Assembly (NCBI RefSeq): GCF_011806425.1
Contig: NZ_JAATOV010000001.1
Span: 1 to 64,000 of the forward strand
Source: Thalassospira lucentensis
Lineage (GTDB): Bacteria; Pseudomonadota; Alphaproteobacteria; Rhodospirillales; Thalassospiraceae
Direction of reading: 5' to 3'
Length of the DNA: 64,000 bases
Shown here: one piece after another, positions 26,540 through 36,925 of the stretch
Layout: every line of letters begins with the position of its first letter
How positions within the stretch are numbered: the stretch's first letter is position 1
Program-made: the position numbers and the translations under genes
The notes under the pieces: generated by a model
The model's input: only the letters and a program-made list of their open reading frames with translations
Databases searched by the model: none
What the model was told of the DNA's origin: nothing

Positions 26540-28453
26540 TCAGTCGTCGAGCTTAAACACGTTTTCCCGGCGGCGGGCGAGATCCTCACGTCTGTGAGAA
26601 AACCGCTCCCATTCTTCCTCGCTGGTATCTGCTGCCAACTGTCGGACGGCGTATTTTGCCTCTTCGTCCTCCAGGGAGCTTACAGCCATGGAAAAAACCT
26701 GTTTCCAACCCGCTCGGGCCCGTTCAAGCGGCGTTTCGGGCTTGGCGAAAGCGGCGTGCGCTAAAACATCGGCACTAACCACCCGCAAAACTGTCTCTGA
26801 CAGCCCGTCGCGCTTCAATTGGACCTTGATGGTATCAGAATCAAGTCCCGGATCATCATCAAGCAGCTTTAAGACGGCCCGACGAAGATTGTCAAGCTCG
26901 GAGTCTACACAACTATAAATTCCGAGCTGCTCACCAACCTCATCATGGAGCTGAGGATGGTGAATTAACGTCACCAGCAGGATCGAGTCTTGCAGGCTTC
27001 GCTTTTGTTGCATTGGTGGACGCGACATCCCCGGCACCGCTTTACCGGCCGGACCCCAGAAATGGTCATTTTTGCCGCGTTTGCCAGTCCTTCCACCTTT
27101 TTTATTTTGATAGCCGCCGCCAAAACCACCCGATTTACCACCGCCAAACCCGCCGCGACCGCCGGAATTCCCCGGTTTTTCGCTTTTAAACAATTTCCAC
27201 GTCCGATCATTATACATCGACCGGTATTGTGACTTCACGGCTTCGTCAGCAATCACTGAAATCCGCTGCGTCAGATCGGCTTCAAGCGCGGCACGACGTT
27301 CCGGGGTATCAATTTTGCGCCCCGACATTTCCATCCGCCAAACCAGTTCCGCCAGCGGCACGGCGTTATCAATAATTTTTTGAAATGTTGTGAACCCGTC
27401 GGGGGCAGACATCATTGTATCGGGGTCTTCGCCCTCGGGGAGAATCGAAAACACCAACGATTTCCCCGGACGCAAAATCGGCAATGCGCGCTCTGCCGCA
27501 CGAACCGCGGCCCGTTTACCTGCCGCATCCCCGTCAAGACACATGACCGGCTCGTTGGTCATTTTCCAAAGTTCGCCGATTTGTTCTTCTGTCACCGCCG
27601 TACCAAGCGGCGCCACAGCCCCACGATATCCCGCCCGGTGAAGGGCGATCACGTCCATATAGCCTTCGGTCACAATGATCGGTGCATCATGCTGTGCGGC
27701 CTCGCGTGCTTGCGGCAGCCCATACAGCAGACGTCCCTTGTGGAAAAGCGGCGTATCCGGGCTATTAAGGTACTTTGGCTTACCATCCCCCATGACGCGC
27801 CCGCCAAACGCCACAACGCGCCCGCGGCGATCAAGGATCGGGAACATGACGCGTCCGCGGAACCGGTCATAGGTTTGCCGGCCGCTATCTTCGGGCTCAA
27901 TCAAAAGACCGGCTTCGATCATAAGTTTTTCGTCAATGTCTTCGCGCTTCAGCGCGGCCTTAAGCGCCCCGCGATTATCGGGCGCAAAGCCAAGCCGAAA
28001 ATCGGCAATGGTTTTGTCATCCAAGCCACGTTGGTGGAAATAATCCAGGCCCTCTTTGCCCTCGGGCATACGCAACATGCGCTCAAAGAACACGCAGGCT
28101 GTTTCCATCACCTCGTACAGGGTTTTGGCTTTTTGTTCGCGCTCTTGGGCTTCGCGCGATTGCTTGGGCACTTCCATGCCAGCCTGATTGGCCAACACTT
28201 CGACCGCTTCGACAAAGGTCAGGCCGCGCGTATTCATCACAAAGCTGATGACATCGCCATGCGCGCCACAGCCAAAGCAGTGATAGAATCCCTTTTGGTC
28301 ATTGACCGTAAAAGACGGTGATTTTTCAGAATGGAACGGACACAGCCCGGAATATTCCCGGCCGCGTTTGATCAGCTTCACCGATGATCCGACAACTTCC
28401 GCCAAATCGACCCGTGCCCGCAGGTCGTCCAGAAACGACTGGGGAAAGCTCAT
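26540..28453 (-). CDS. dnaG: DNA primase
   Basis: 637 residues. The N-terminal CHC2 zinc finger is complete (GLCPFHSEKSPSF ... FYHCFGCGAHGD). The TOPRIM domain follows with IIVTEGYMDVIALHRAGYRG and the acidic metal motif CLDGDAAGKRAA. A glycine-rich linker (about residues 430-470, with repeated GGFGGG) leads to a C-terminal DnaB-interacting domain. It makes RNA primers for DNA replication. Located between yqeY and rpoD on the same strand, 117 bp upstream of rpoD. Confidence 0.97.
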   Translation of the reverse strand: MSFPQSFLDDLRARVDLAEVVGSSVKLIKRGREYSGLCPFHSEKSPSFTVNDQKGFYHCFGCGAHGDVISFVMNTRGLTFVEAVEVLANQAGMEVPKQSREAQEREQKAKTLYEVMETACVFFERMLRMPEGKEGLDYFHQRGLDDKTIADFRLGFAPDNRGALKAALKREDIDEKLMIEAGLLIEPEDSGRQTYDRFRGRVMFPILDRRGRVVAFGGRVMGDGKPKYLNSPDTPLFHKGRLLYGLPQAREAAQHDAPIIVTEGYMDVIALHRAGYRGAVAPLGTAVTEEQIGELWKMTNEPVMCLDGDAAGKRAAVRAAERALPILRPGKSLVFSILPEGEDPDTMMSAPDGFTTFQKIIDNAVPLAELVWRMEMSGRKIDTPERRAALEADLTQRISVIADEAVKSQYRSMYNDRTWKLFKSEKPGNSGGRGGFGGGKSGGFGGGYQNKKGGRTGKRGKNDHFWGPAGKAVPGMSRPPMQQKRSLQDSILLVTLIHHPQLHDEVGEQLGIYSCVDSELDNLRRAVLKLLDDDPGLDSDTIKVQLKRDGLSETVLRVVSADVLAHAAFAKPETPLERARAGWKQVFSMAVSSLEDEEAKYAVRQLAADTSEEEWERFSHRREDLARRRENVFKLDD

Positions 28454-28560
28454 GATGATCTAGATCCCATAATGCAGGTACGATGAGCCGCACCCAAATT
28501 GATACCCCTGCCCGACCGGATTGCGGTTTATCGTGTTTTGAATTGCAGTCCGTGGGACGA

Positions 28561-28597
28561 CGAAAGCCGGACGATTTTACACGCCCGGCTTTCATTT
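28561..28597 (-). terminator. Hairpin after yqeY
   Basis: GAAAGCCGG and CCGGCTTTC pair across a 14- to 16-bp loop in the gap between yqeY and dnaG. There is no good T-tract on the minus strand, so it may attenuate rather than end transcription. Confidence 0.4.
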
Positions 28598-28614
28598 AAA
28601 TAGGCTTCTTGGGC

Positions 28615-29070
28615 TTAACCCAGAAGTTTTTTAGCAACGCCGCCAGCTTTGCCGAAATCCATGGTGCCGCTATACTGCTCTCGCAGGGCGGCCATGGTAC
28701 GGCCCATATCTTTCAGGCAGGTCGCGCCAAGATCGGAAACAGTACTGCGTACAGCTTCTTCGATTTCTTCATCGGAAAGCTGTTTTGGCAGGAACGTCTC
28801 AATCACAGCAATCTCGGCTGCTTCCTGTTCTGCCAATTCCGGGCGGTTGCCCTTGGTGTACATTTCAATGCTTTCGCGGCGCTGTTTGACCATCGCCTGA
28901 AGCAGCATGACGATGTCGTCATCGGAAATACCATCGGTATTGCCCTCGCTGCGCGCGGCGATATCGCGCTCCTTCAGCGCAGCCAAAATGAGGCGCACGG
29001 TGGTTACGGAGCAGGCATCCTTCGCAAGGACGGCCTTTTTCAAAGCGTCGTTAAGCTGCGATCGCAGCAT
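28615..29070 (-). CDS. yqeY: GatB/YqeY domain protein
   Basis: 151 residues, the normal length. The sequence (MLRSQLNDALKKAVLAKD ... TVRLILAALKERDIAAR ... IVMLLQAMVKQRRESIEMY ... FLPKQLSDEEIEEAV ... MGRTMAALREQYSGTMDFGKA) matches the stand-alone YqeY family, which resembles the tail domain of the GatB amidotransferase subunit. Tail domains bind tRNA; the function of the free protein is not established. It is a usual neighbour of dnaG-rpoD in alphaproteobacteria and is divergent from carA. Confidence 0.9.
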   Translation of the reverse strand: MLRSQLNDALKKAVLAKDACSVTTVRLILAALKERDIAARSEGNTDGISDDDIVMLLQAMVKQRRESIEMYTKGNRPELAEQEAAEIAVIETFLPKQLSDEEIEEAVRSTVSDLGATCLKDMGRTMAALREQYSGTMDFGKAGGVAKKLLG

Positions 29071-29359
29071 GGCTCATCTCTGATTCTGTGGAACAAAGGA
29101 GCGAACATAGCGCAAAACGCCACCTGAGGCAAAGAAAACCGCCCCACCCAACCCATTGATTTTCCTGATAAAATAAAAGTTTAGATGCGTCCTTGACAGC
29201 CCCTGCTCCTTCCCGTAGACATCCGCCAATTTGCCTACCGGGATCGGGTCTTACTCTGCTCTACACAGGCTCGACTGATGCAACCTGGGCGCACAGTCAT
29301 CCATACTTGGATATATGTCGCGCATCTGCATGTCCGGTATGCGGGTTAAAAGCAGCCGT

Positions 29360-29388
29360 TTGAGTCGGCTTGCGTTGAATTATTATAT
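29360..29388 (+). promoter_or_regulatory. Putative sigma-70 promoter of carAB
   Basis: TTGAGT at 29360, a 17-bp spacer, then TTATAT at 29383, in the 368-bp gap between the divergent yqeY and carA genes. The rest of this gap (29071-29359) shows no ORF or strong hairpin that I can support; the yqeY promoter must also lie there. Confidence 0.5.
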
Positions 29389-29438
29389 ATATAAAGACTC
29401 CGTGTCTCACCGTGGAAAGATCGAAAGGACATTTGCCA

Positions 29439-30608
29439 ATGTCATCCCCCACGCACACCCCGCCTCCTGGTGCTTCTGCCGTTCTGGTTCTTGCAGATGG
29501 TTCAGTATTTTGGGGACGCGGCGTCGGTGCCCGAGGAGAGGTCGTTGGTGAAGTCTGCTTCAACACCTCGATCACGGGCTACCAGGAAATCATGACCGAC
29601 CCGTCTTATGCCGGTCAAATGATCACCTTTACCTTCCCCCATATCGGCAATGTTGGCACCAACGATGAAGACATCGAAAAGGCCACCCCGGTTGCCCTTG
29701 GCTGCATCCTGCGCCAGGACATTACCGAGCCGTCAAATTACCGCGCCCAAAAACATTTTAACGAATGGCTGGCCGAACATGGCCGGATCGGGATTTCCGG
29801 GGTTGATACCCGCCGCCTGACCAAGCGCATCCGAAATGAAGGCGCCCCCAACGGGGTAATTTGCCACAATCCTGATGGCACCTTTGACATCCCTGCCCTG
29901 ATCGCCAAGGCCAACGAATGGCCGGGCCTTGAGGGCATGGACCTTGCCAAGCCCAACAGTTGCGAAGAAGGCTACGAGTGGGAAGAGACCCTTTGGTCTC
30001 TTAAGGATGGCTACGGCACGCTTGGTAATGCCAAACACCACGTTGTCGCGATTGATTACGGCATTAAGCGCAACATCCTGCGTAATCTTGCCGCCCTTGA
30101 TTGCAAAGTTTCTGTCGTTCCGGCCGAAACCTCGGCTGAGGACATCTTGGCGATGAACCCTGATGGGATCTTCTTGTCAAATGGCCCGGGCGATCCAGCA
30201 GCAACCGGCGTCTATGCCGTTCCGACCATCAAAAAACTGATCGACAGCGGCAAGCCGGTCTTTGGCATTTGCCTTGGTCATCAGATGATGGCGCTGGCAT
30301 TTGGCGCGAAAACGCAAAAAATGGATGTTGGCCATCGCGGTGCAAACCACCCGGTCAAAGACACCACCACTGGTGTTGTCGAAATCACCTCGCAGAACCA
30401 TGGCTTTGTCGTCGATAAGGACAGCCTGCCCGACACTGTCGAAGCAACCCACTTCTCGTTGTTTGACGGATCGCTTGCGGGCTTGCGCCTGAAAGACAAA
30501 CCAGTCTTTGCCGTTCAGTACCATCCAGAAGCCTCTCCGGGGCCGCACGACAGCCACTACCTGTTCAAACGTTTCGTTGGTCTGATCGAGGATGCCAAAG
30601 CCCGATGA
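29439..30608 (+). CDS. carA: Carbamoyl-phosphate synthase small (glutaminase) subunit
   Basis: 389 residues from ATG 29439, which has AAAGGAC 10 bp upstream; a GTG at 29412 is in frame but less likely. The N-terminal domain (ADGSVFWGRGVGARGEVVGEVCFNT) is followed by a class I glutamine amidotransferase domain with the nucleophile cysteine in GICLGHQMM and the His/Glu pair in FAVQYHPEASPGP. It releases ammonia from glutamine and passes it to CarB for carbamoyl phosphate, used in arginine and pyrimidine synthesis. carB follows 86 bp downstream. Confidence 0.97.
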   Translation: MSSPTHTPPPGASAVLVLADGSVFWGRGVGARGEVVGEVCFNTSITGYQEIMTDPSYAGQMITFTFPHIGNVGTNDEDIEKATPVALGCILRQDITEPSNYRAQKHFNEWLAEHGRIGISGVDTRRLTKRIRNEGAPNGVICHNPDGTFDIPALIAKANEWPGLEGMDLAKPNSCEEGYEWEETLWSLKDGYGTLGNAKHHVVAIDYGIKRNILRNLAALDCKVSVVPAETSAEDILAMNPDGIFLSNGPGDPAATGVYAVPTIKKLIDSGKPVFGICLGHQMMALAFGAKTQKMDVGHRGANHPVKDTTTGVVEITSQNHGFVVDKDSLPDTVEATHFSLFDGSLAGLRLKDKPVFAVQYHPEASPGPHDSHYLFKRFVGLIEDAKAR

Positions 30609-30694
30609 TCGGGACACGCCCCAAAATCGCCGATTAACGGACTTAACGAGGCGGTGCAGCAGACGCGCCCGCCCTTCGAAAAGCGGAAAACGAC

Positions 30695-33600
30695 ATGCCG
30701 AAGCGTACAGACATTAAATCAATCCTTATCATCGGTGCAGGCCCGATTGTCATCGGCCAAGCTTGCGAGTTTGACTATTCCGGTGCGCAGGCCTGTAAGG
30801 CGCTTAAGGAAGAAGGTTACCGGGTTATCCTGGTCAACTCGAACCCAGCGACCATCATGACCGACCCGAACCTGGCTGATGCGACCTATGTCGAACCGAT
30901 CACGCCGGCCATGGTTGCCAAGATCATTGAAAAAGAACGCCCTGACGTTCTGTTGCCGACCATGGGTGGCCAGACGGCACTTAACACCGCCCTTGCCCTG
31001 CATGATGACGGCACGCTGGAAAAATACGGCGTTGAAATGATCGGTGCAAAAAAGCACGTCATTGAAAAAGCCGAAGACCGTCAGTTATTCCGCGAAGCCA
31101 TGGACAAAATCGGCCTTGAAAGTGCCCGTTCTGCCATGGTCCGAACCTTTGAAGAAGCAGTTAAGGCGCTTGAAACCACCGGTCTTCCGGCCATCATCCG
31201 CCCAAGCTTCACCCTTGGCGGTGAAGGCGGCGGCATTGCCTATAACCGTGAAGAATTCGAACAGATTGTCCGCAACGGTCTGGCGATTTCACCAACCCAC
31301 GAAGTTCTGATCGAAGAATCCATTTTGGGCTGGAAAGAATACGAGATGGAAGTTGTCCGCGACCATGCGGATAACTGCATCATCATTTGTTCGATTGAAA
31401 ACGTCGACCCGATGGGCATTCATACCGGCGACTCGATCACGGTTGCACCGGCACTGACCCTGACGGACAAAGAATATCAGATCATGCGCGACGCCTCTTT
31501 GGCGGTGCTGCGTGAAATCGGTGTCGATACCGGGGGCTCCAACGTTCAGTTTGCCGTAAACCCGGAAGACGGCCGTTTGATCGTCATTGAAATGAACCCG
31601 CGTGTTTCACGTTCCTCCGCACTGGCGTCCAAGGCAACTGGTTTCCCGATTGCTAAAATCGCAGCCAAGCTTGCGGTTGGTTATACCCTCGACGAGTTGG
31701 ATAACGACATTACCGGCGTTACCCCAGCTTCGTTTGAGCCAACCATCGATTATGTCGTCACCAAAATCCCGCGCTTCACATTCGAAAAATTCCCGGGTGC
31801 ACAGGCGCTTTTGGGTACGGCGATGAAGTCGGTTGGCGAAGCCATGTCAATCGGCGGCAGCTTTGCCGAAAGCCTTCAGAAAGGCCTGCGTTCCATGGAA
31901 ACCGGCTTGACCGGTCTGAACGAAGTCAAAATCGAAGGTGCCCCGGACAAGGCTGCAATCCGCGCCAAGCTGACCCAGCCGATCCCGTTCCGTATTCTGT
32001 ATGCCGCACAGGCATTCCGTCACGGCATGACCCTGGACGAAATTCAGTCGGCAACCAAATTTGATCCTTGGTACCTCAAGCAGATCGAAATGCTGGTCGC
32101 CGAAGAAGAAAAAGTCCGTGCCAACGGTGTTCCAAAAGACAAACACGAATTGCTGCGCTTGAAAAAGCTTGGCTTCTCGGACGCGCGTCTGGCCGAACTG
32201 GCGGACCGCGAAGAAGACGACGTTCGTGCTGATCGTCAGGCGCTTGGTCTTCGCCCGGTATACAAACGCATTGATACCTGTGCGGCCGAATTCCCGTCGC
32301 GCACCTCTTACATGTATTCGATGTACGAAGGCGACGGGTTCTTTGAACCGGAAAACGAAGCCGAAGTTACCGACCGTAAGAAAGTCATTATTCTTGGTGG
32401 TGGCCCGAACCGTATCGGTCAGGGTATCGAGTTCGATTACTGCTGTGTTCATGCGGCCTATGCGCTGCGTGAAACCGGGATCGAAGCGATCATGGTCAAC
32501 TGTAACCCGGAAACGGTTTCAACAGACTATGACACCTCGGACCGTCTGTATTTCGAACCGCTGACCGCCGAAGACGTGATTGAGCTTTGCCAGCTTGAAC
32601 AAAGCAATGGCGAATTGCTGGGTGTGATTGTTCAGTATGGCGGCCAAACCCCGCTGAAACTTTCGGCTGCTCTGGAAAAAGCAGGCATTCCGATCCTCGG
32701 CACCAGCCCAGACAGCATCGACCTTGCCGAAGACCGCGACCGTTTCCAGGAACTGATCCACAAGCTGGACCTGAAACAGCCGGCCAACGGTATTGCACGT
32801 TCGATCGACGAAGCTGTCGAAATCGCCGAAAGCATCGGCTATCCGATCGTGATCCGTCCGTCCTACGTTCTGGGCGGTCGTGCGATGGAAATCGTCCATA
32901 CCACCGAAGATCTCCTGCGCTACATGCACGAAGCCGTTCAGGTGTCTGGCAAAAGCCCGGTTCTGATCGACAGCTTCTTGCAAGATGCGATTGAAATTGA
33001 TGCGGATGCGGTCTCGGACGGCGAAAACGTCTTTGTCGCTGGCATCATGCAGCACATCGAAGAAGCCGGTATCCACTCGGGTGACTCGGCTTGCTCCTTG
33101 CCACCATATTCACTTGATCAGGACATGATCGACCGCCTGAAAGTACAGACGGTTCAACTGGCCAAGGCGCTTGACGTTGTCGGGCTGATGAACGTTCAGT
33201 TCGCGATCAAGGATGATGTGATCTACCTTATTGAGGTGAACCCACGTGCATCCCGTACCGTTCCGTTCGTCGCCAAGGCAACCGGCAACCCAATTGCCAA
33301 AATTGGCGCACGGATCATGGCCGGCGAGAAACTGAGCGACTTTGACATTGATCACGGTCCGTTCAAACATATCGCCGTCAAGGAAGCGGTCCTTCCGTTC
33401 AACCGCTTCCCTGGTGTTGACACCTTGCTTGGTCCGGAAATGCGTTCAACCGGCGAAGTCATGGGGCTTGATACCGATTTTGGCCGCGCCTTTGCCAAGG
33501 CACAGATGGCTGCTGGCCATACTTTGCCGCTGGCAGGCAACGTTTTCATCTCGGTTAAAAACCATGACAAGGCTGCGGCAGTTCAACTCGCACGCGATGC

Positions 33601-33937
33601 GATTGCCCTTGGCTTTGGTGTGGTCGCGACCCACGGCACCGCAAAAGCACTTGAAAAAGAAGGGCTAGACGTCACCCCGGTCAATAAGGTACAGGAAGGA
33701 CGTCCTCATGTCGTCGACATGATGAAGAACGGTGATATCAACTTGGTATTTAACACCACCGAGAGCAAACAGGCCGTGGTCGACAGTTTCTCGATCCGCC
33801 GCACAGCTCTTACAGACGATATTCCGTACTACACCACAGTTGCTGGTGCGCGTGCCACTTTGCGTGCCATCGACAACCTGAAACGCGGCGCACTTGATGT
33901 TCGCGCGCTTCAGGAATATCTTGGGGACAAGTACTGA
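30695..33937 (+). CDS. carB: Carbamoyl-phosphate synthase large subunit
   Basis: 1080 residues, the usual length. Two homologous ATP-grasp halves are evident: [22 protein letters not shown] opens the first and [21 protein letters not shown] the second, with paired glycine-rich segments [17 protein letters not shown] and [16 protein letters not shown]. The C-terminal MGS-like allosteric domain starts near residue 940 ([20 protein letters not shown]). It joins bicarbonate, ammonia from CarA and two ATP into carbamoyl phosphate. Confidence 0.98.
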   Translation: MPKRTDIKSILIIGAGPIVIGQACEFDYSGAQACKALKEEGYRVILVNSNPATIMTDPNLADATYVEPITPAMVAKIIEKERPDVLLPTMGGQTALNTALALHDDGTLEKYGVEMIGAKKHVIEKAEDRQLFREAMDKIGLESARSAMVRTFEEAVKALETTGLPAIIRPSFTLGGEGGGIAYNREEFEQIVRNGLAISPTHEVLIEESILGWKEYEMEVVRDHADNCIIICSIENVDPMGIHTGDSITVAPALTLTDKEYQIMRDASLAVLREIGVDTGGSNVQFAVNPEDGRLIVIEMNPRVSRSSALASKATGFPIAKIAAKLAVGYTLDELDNDITGVTPASFEPTIDYVVTKIPRFTFEKFPGAQALLGTAMKSVGEAMSIGGSFAESLQKGLRSMETGLTGLNEVKIEGAPDKAAIRAKLTQPIPFRILYAAQAFRHGMTLDEIQSATKFDPWYLKQIEMLVAEEEKVRANGVPKDKHELLRLKKLGFSDARLAELADREEDDVRADRQALGLRPVYKRIDTCAAEFPSRTSYMYSMYEGDGFFEPENEAEVTDRKKVIILGGGPNRIGQGIEFDYCCVHAAYALRETGIEAIMVNCNPETVSTDYDTSDRLYFEPLTAEDVIELCQLEQSNGELLGVIVQYGGQTPLKLSAALEKAGIPILGTSPDSIDLAEDRDRFQELIHKLDLKQPANGIARSIDEAVEIAESIGYPIVIRPSYVLGGRAMEIVHTTEDLLRYMHEAVQVSGKSPVLIDSFLQDAIEIDADAVSDGENVFVAGIMQHIEEAGIHSGDSACSLPPYSLDQDMIDRLKVQTVQLAKALDVVGLMNVQFAIKDDVIYLIEVNPRASRTVPFVAKATGNPIAKIGARIMAGEKLSDFDIDHGPFKHIAVKEAVLPFNRFPGVDTLLGPEMRSTGEVMGLDTDFGRAFAKAQMAAGHTLPLAGNVFISVKNHDKAAAVQLARDAIALGFGVVATHGTAKALEKEGLDVTPVNKVQEGRPHVVDMMKNGDINLVFNTTESKQAVVDSFSIRRTALTDDIPYYTTVAGARATLRAIDNLKRGALDVRALQEYLGDKY

Positions 33938-33969
33938 GGTTCCTCACCGAACCCTGCTAAAGAGTTTAG

Positions 33970-34002
33970 ACCGCCCGGCGGTAATGCCGGGCGGTTGATT
34001 TT
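33970..34002 (+). terminator. Terminator of carAB
   Basis: ACCGCCCGGC and GCCGGGCGGT stem, 6-bp loop, followed by TGATTTTG. The T-tract is broken, so some read-through into greA is possible. Confidence 0.7.
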
Positions 34003-34040
34003 GTAGTATCGACCGCAATTAAGAATAGGCTGTGAGCGCG

Positions 34041-34514
34041 ATGGATAAAGTACCAATGACCCCGCAAGGGCATCAGCGCCTCGAAGAAGAACTGAAGCAC
34101 CGCAAATCCGTTGAACGTCTTGAAATCATCAAGGCAATCTCGGAAGCGCGTGAGCATGGTGATCTTTCGGAGAATGCCGAATATCACGCTGCCCGCGAGC
34201 GCCAAAGTTTCTGCGAAGGTCGTATTGCCGAGCTGGAAGATGTCCTAAGCCGGTCCGAAGTTATCGATGTACCGTCACTTGCCGGTTCTGTCGTCAAATT
34301 CGGTGCAACGGTTGAACTCGTCGATGAAGATACCGACGAGGAAACCACCTACCAGATTGTTGGCCCGATTGAGGCTGACATCAATGCTGGACGTATCTCA
34401 ACCACCTCTCCGATCGGGCGCGCCCTGATTGGCAAATCGGTTGGTGATTCTGTCGAAGTCACCGTTCCCGGCGGCATCAAAAGCTATGAAATTTTGAAGG
34501 TCGACTTCTCCTGA
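34041..34514 (+). CDS. greA: Transcription elongation factor GreA
   Basis: 157 residues from ATG 34041 ([18 protein letters not shown]), which matches the family start; the GTG at 34032 adds three residues. N-terminal antiparallel coiled coil (residues about 10-75) with the conserved tip [20 protein letters not shown], including the two acidic residues that place magnesium in the polymerase channel. C-terminal FKBP-like domain ([22 protein letters not shown]). It promotes cleavage of backtracked RNA. Confidence 0.96.
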   Translation: MDKVPMTPQGHQRLEEELKHRKSVERLEIIKAISEAREHGDLSENAEYHAARERQSFCEGRIAELEDVLSRSEVIDVPSLAGSVVKFGATVELVDEDTDEETTYQIVGPIEADINAGRISTTSPIGRALIGKSVGDSVEVTVPGGIKSYEILKVDFS

Positions 34515-34549
34515 TTGGGCGATTGCCCGATTGAAAAGTCTTTTCATAC

Positions 34550-34585
34550 AAAACGGCCCGACATCTGAACGGGCCGTTTTTTTTG
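34550..34585 (+). terminator. Intrinsic terminator of greA
   Basis: AAAACGGCCCG and CGGGCCGTTTT stem, 9-bp loop, then eight T. Confidence 0.92.
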
Positions 34586-34700
34586 TGCTGAGGACACATC
34601 AAAGAACGGTCAAGGCCCGTCCGCCAGACAACCGCGAATGTTTTGGGACATATCCAATTGACCCGCGTCCTTGTGCCATCGCTGCATGAATTCTGATGTG

Positions 34701-34736
34701 AAAAAACCCGACCTGCCATCACGCATATCGGGTTTC
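34701..34736 (-). terminator. Intrinsic terminator of the Lrp-type gene
   Basis: On the minus strand AAACCCGA and TCGGGTTT form a stem followed by TTTTC. Lies 30 bp after the stop at 34767. Confidence 0.8.
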
Positions 34737-34766
34737 ATTCAGCGAACGCTATAAGACGTAAAACCG

Positions 34767-35252
34767 TTAGTCTTCAGCATCGATATCAATCGGCACACCG
34801 GGCATATTTTTGGCGGTGCGAATCGACAGGGCCGATTTCACGTGGTTGACGTTTTCCGCAACGGTTAGCTGGGTGGTCAGAAATTTCTGATACTCGTCCC
34901 AGCTATGGGAAACGATCTTGAGCAAGAAGTCCATTTCACCAGCGACCATGTGACATTCGCGCACTTCTGGCCATTCAGCTGCACGGGCTTCGAACGCGCG
35001 CAAATCATGTTCGGCCTGACTTGCCAGACCAACCATCGCAAACACCGTGACATTATAGCCAAGTGCCTGGGAATCGACATCTGCGTGATAGCCTTGAATG
35101 AAACCAGTTTCTTCGAGCGCACGTACGCGACGTAAACACGGTGGGGCTGATATTCCTGCACGACGAGCAAGTTCCACATTGGTCATGCGGCCATCTTCCT
35201 GTAGATCGCGCAGAATTCTGCGGTCGATCTTGTCGAGTTTGACCCGTTGCAT
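34767..35252 (-). CDS. Lrp/AsnC-family transcriptional regulator
   Basis: 161 residues. N-terminal helix-turn-helix (LDKIDRRILRDLQEDGRMTNVELARRAGISAPPCLRRVRALEETGFI) and a C-terminal RAM/ACT-like effector domain (about residues 70-150, VRECHMVAGEMDFLLKIVS). The length and SAPPCLRRV segment are typical of the global Lrp branch found across alphaproteobacteria. It binds DNA as an octamer or similar ring and senses amino acids, often leucine. Divergent from trxB; the palindrome at 35338 may be its site or that of another regulator. Confidence 0.92.
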   Translation of the reverse strand: MQRVKLDKIDRRILRDLQEDGRMTNVELARRAGISAPPCLRRVRALEETGFIQGYHADVDSQALGYNVTVFAMVGLASQAEHDLRAFEARAAEWPEVRECHMVAGEMDFLLKIVSHSWDEYQKFLTTQLTVAENVNHVKSALSIRTAKNMPGVPIDIDAED

Positions 35253-35586
35253 TTATTCCTCGATTCTGTGCGCTAAACTGACCTCGTACGAAACAATATT
35301 ACAGCGAGGTCCGATGCTGGCAATAATATATTCCGGTCAAGATTGCAATCTTGCGCTTCGATTTCGGCGCTGAAAATGCGCTAAAATCTGCTTTTGTTTG
35401 CAATTATCCGCAGGATCAAAGGCTCCCCCCCCATACAGCACACATCCCCCGCCAAATCGCGGAAATATCAAAGCAGCTAAATCGCGCCAAAAGGCAGGCA
35501 AACTTTGTGCGAAGCTGTTGCGTCTTGCCCGGTCAGTCAATATGTTCGACGTCAGTTTTAATTCACCTCGGACGATTACAAAGCAC
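35253..35586. other. Divergent intergenic region between the Lrp-type gene and trxB
   Basis: It holds a perfect palindrome at 35338-35353 and imperfect flanking repeats ACCTCG/CGAGGT at 35281-35310. The trxB frame remains open upstream to 35398 and beyond, but the encoded residues (proline-rich, MQLSAGSKAPPPYST) do not belong to the family, so I treat it as non-coding. Confidence 0.5.
35338..35353. promoter_or_regulatory. Perfect 16-bp palindrome, candidate operator
   Basis: CAAGATTGCAATCTTG is fully self-complementary. It lies 85 bp upstream of the Lrp-type start and about 234 bp upstream of trxB. A dimeric regulator is likely to bind here; the Lrp-type protein itself is the nearest candidate. 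Confidence 0.5.
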
Positions 35587-36540
35587 ATGGCCCAAGAACA
35601 TCAGACCAAAGTCCTTATCATTGGCTCCGGCCCTGCTGGATACACCGCCGCAATTTATGCAGCGCGCGCGAACCTCTCACCGATGATGGTGATGGGCCTG
35701 CAGCCCGGTGGCCAGTTGACGATCACAACCGACGTTGAAAACTATCCGGGTTTTGCCGATGTCATTCAGGGTCCTTGGCTGATGGATCAGATGAAGGCAC
35801 AGGCCGAACATGTCGGCACCAAAATGGTGCATGACCTGATCACCGAAGTCGATTTTTCCAAGCGTCCGTTTGTCTGTAAGGGCGATTCTGGCGATACCTA
35901 TATTGCTGATACTGTCATCATCTCAACCGGCGCACAGGCGCGCTGGCTTGGCCTGCCGGGCGAAGAAAAATTCAACGGGCGCGGCGTTTCGGCCTGCGCG
36001 ACCTGTGATGGCTTCTTCTATCGCAACAAACCGGTCACCGTGGTTGGCGGCGGCAACACTGCTGTCGAAGAAGCACTGTATCTTGCGGGTATCTGCTCAA
36101 AAGTCACCTTGATCCATCGCCGCGACGAACTGCGTGCGGAAAAGATGCTTCAGGAACGTTTGCTCAAACACGAAAAGATCGAAGTGGTCTGGGACAGCGT
36201 TGTAGAAGACATCCTGGGCGGTGATGGCCCGATGGATGGCGTTGAAGGTGTGCGTGTGCGCAACGTCAAAACCGGCGAAATGCTCGACATCCCGGCAGAC
36301 GGCTTCTTTGTGGCCATTGGTCACGATCCGGCAACCGGCGTATTTAAAGGCCAGGTTACCATGGATGATGAAAACTACATTCTGGTCAATCCGGGCAGCA
36401 CCACCACCAACATCGACGGTGTCTTTGCCGCGGGTGACGTAACCGACAAAGTCTATCGTCAAGCGGTCACTGCTGCGGGCATGGGTTGCATGGCCGCTCT
36501 TGAAGCTGAAAAGTTCATTGCAGAACAAGAAGCCGAATAA
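35587..36540 (+). CDS. trxB: Thioredoxin-disulfide reductase
   Basis: 317 residues from ATG 35587 (MAQEHQTKVLIIGSGPAGYTAAIYAARA). FAD-binding GSGPAG near residue 14, redox-active CATC at 137-140, second dinucleotide-binding loop VVGGGNTAVEEALYL for NADPH, and C-terminal FAD contact GVFAAGDVTD. Transfers electrons from NADPH to thioredoxin in the cytoplasm. A ribosome site is weak, but family alignment fixes the start. The LysR gene downstream is a frequent neighbour in alphaproteobacteria. Confidence 0.96.
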   Translation: MAQEHQTKVLIIGSGPAGYTAAIYAARANLSPMMVMGLQPGGQLTITTDVENYPGFADVIQGPWLMDQMKAQAEHVGTKMVHDLITEVDFSKRPFVCKGDSGDTYIADTVIISTGAQARWLGLPGEEKFNGRGVSACATCDGFFYRNKPVTVVGGGNTAVEEALYLAGICSKVTLIHRRDELRAEKMLQERLLKHEKIEVVWDSVVEDILGGDGPMDGVEGVRVRNVKTGEMLDIPADGFFVAIGHDPATGVFKGQVTMDDENYILVNPGSTTTNIDGVFAAGDVTDKVYRQAVTAAGMGCMAALEAEKFIAEQEAE

Positions 36541-36925
36541 GACCAATTTATTGGCAAATGATCTTTGCCCGTGATCATCGCTTGGACGGCAACCTACGCC
36601 CCACGCGGCATCATTGGGCATTTATGATCAACCATTCGATAAGGGGGTGCATTTTTGCATCCCCTTTTTTACGACGTCATTTTGCGTCAAGCCCCGCCAA
36701 TTACCTGACTTTTCATCGGAAATCGGCAAGACGGCAAAGATCGTTTTGCAAAATGCCTGCTTGCAGAAACCGTCACAGGCCTCATATTGAATTAATAATC
36801 ATGTGCTTGGGTCATTTGTGTGAGGCACTTAACAGTGTTGAAACCAAATTACCCCTAAAAGAAGAGCATTATTATCAGGGGACTGGCGCAGCGACCGTGC
36901 GGCAGTGACATCTAGGAGCAGGTCT
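36541..36925. other. Gap between trxB and the LysR gene
   Basis: No ORF that I can support. It contains the trxB terminator at 36643-36671, then about 250 bp with no recognisable gene, which should hold the LysR promoter. GGAGCAGG at 36915 is its ribosome site. Confidence 0.5.
36643..36671 (+). terminator. Intrinsic terminator of trxB
   Basis: GGGGTGCA and TGCATCCCC stem with a T-rich loop, followed by six T. Confidence 0.9.

Noticed and set aside
27380-28321. 313-codon open frame opposite dnaG
   Set aside because: Antisense shadow; no family features and no ribosome site, while dnaG is unmistakable on the other strand.
31847-33076. Minus-strand open frames opposite carB
   Set aside because: Shadows of a highly conserved gene in GC-rich codons; no homology to known families.
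35398-35586. N-terminal extension of trxB
   Set aside because: The extra 63 residues are not found in thioredoxin reductases and cover a likely regulatory region with a palindrome.
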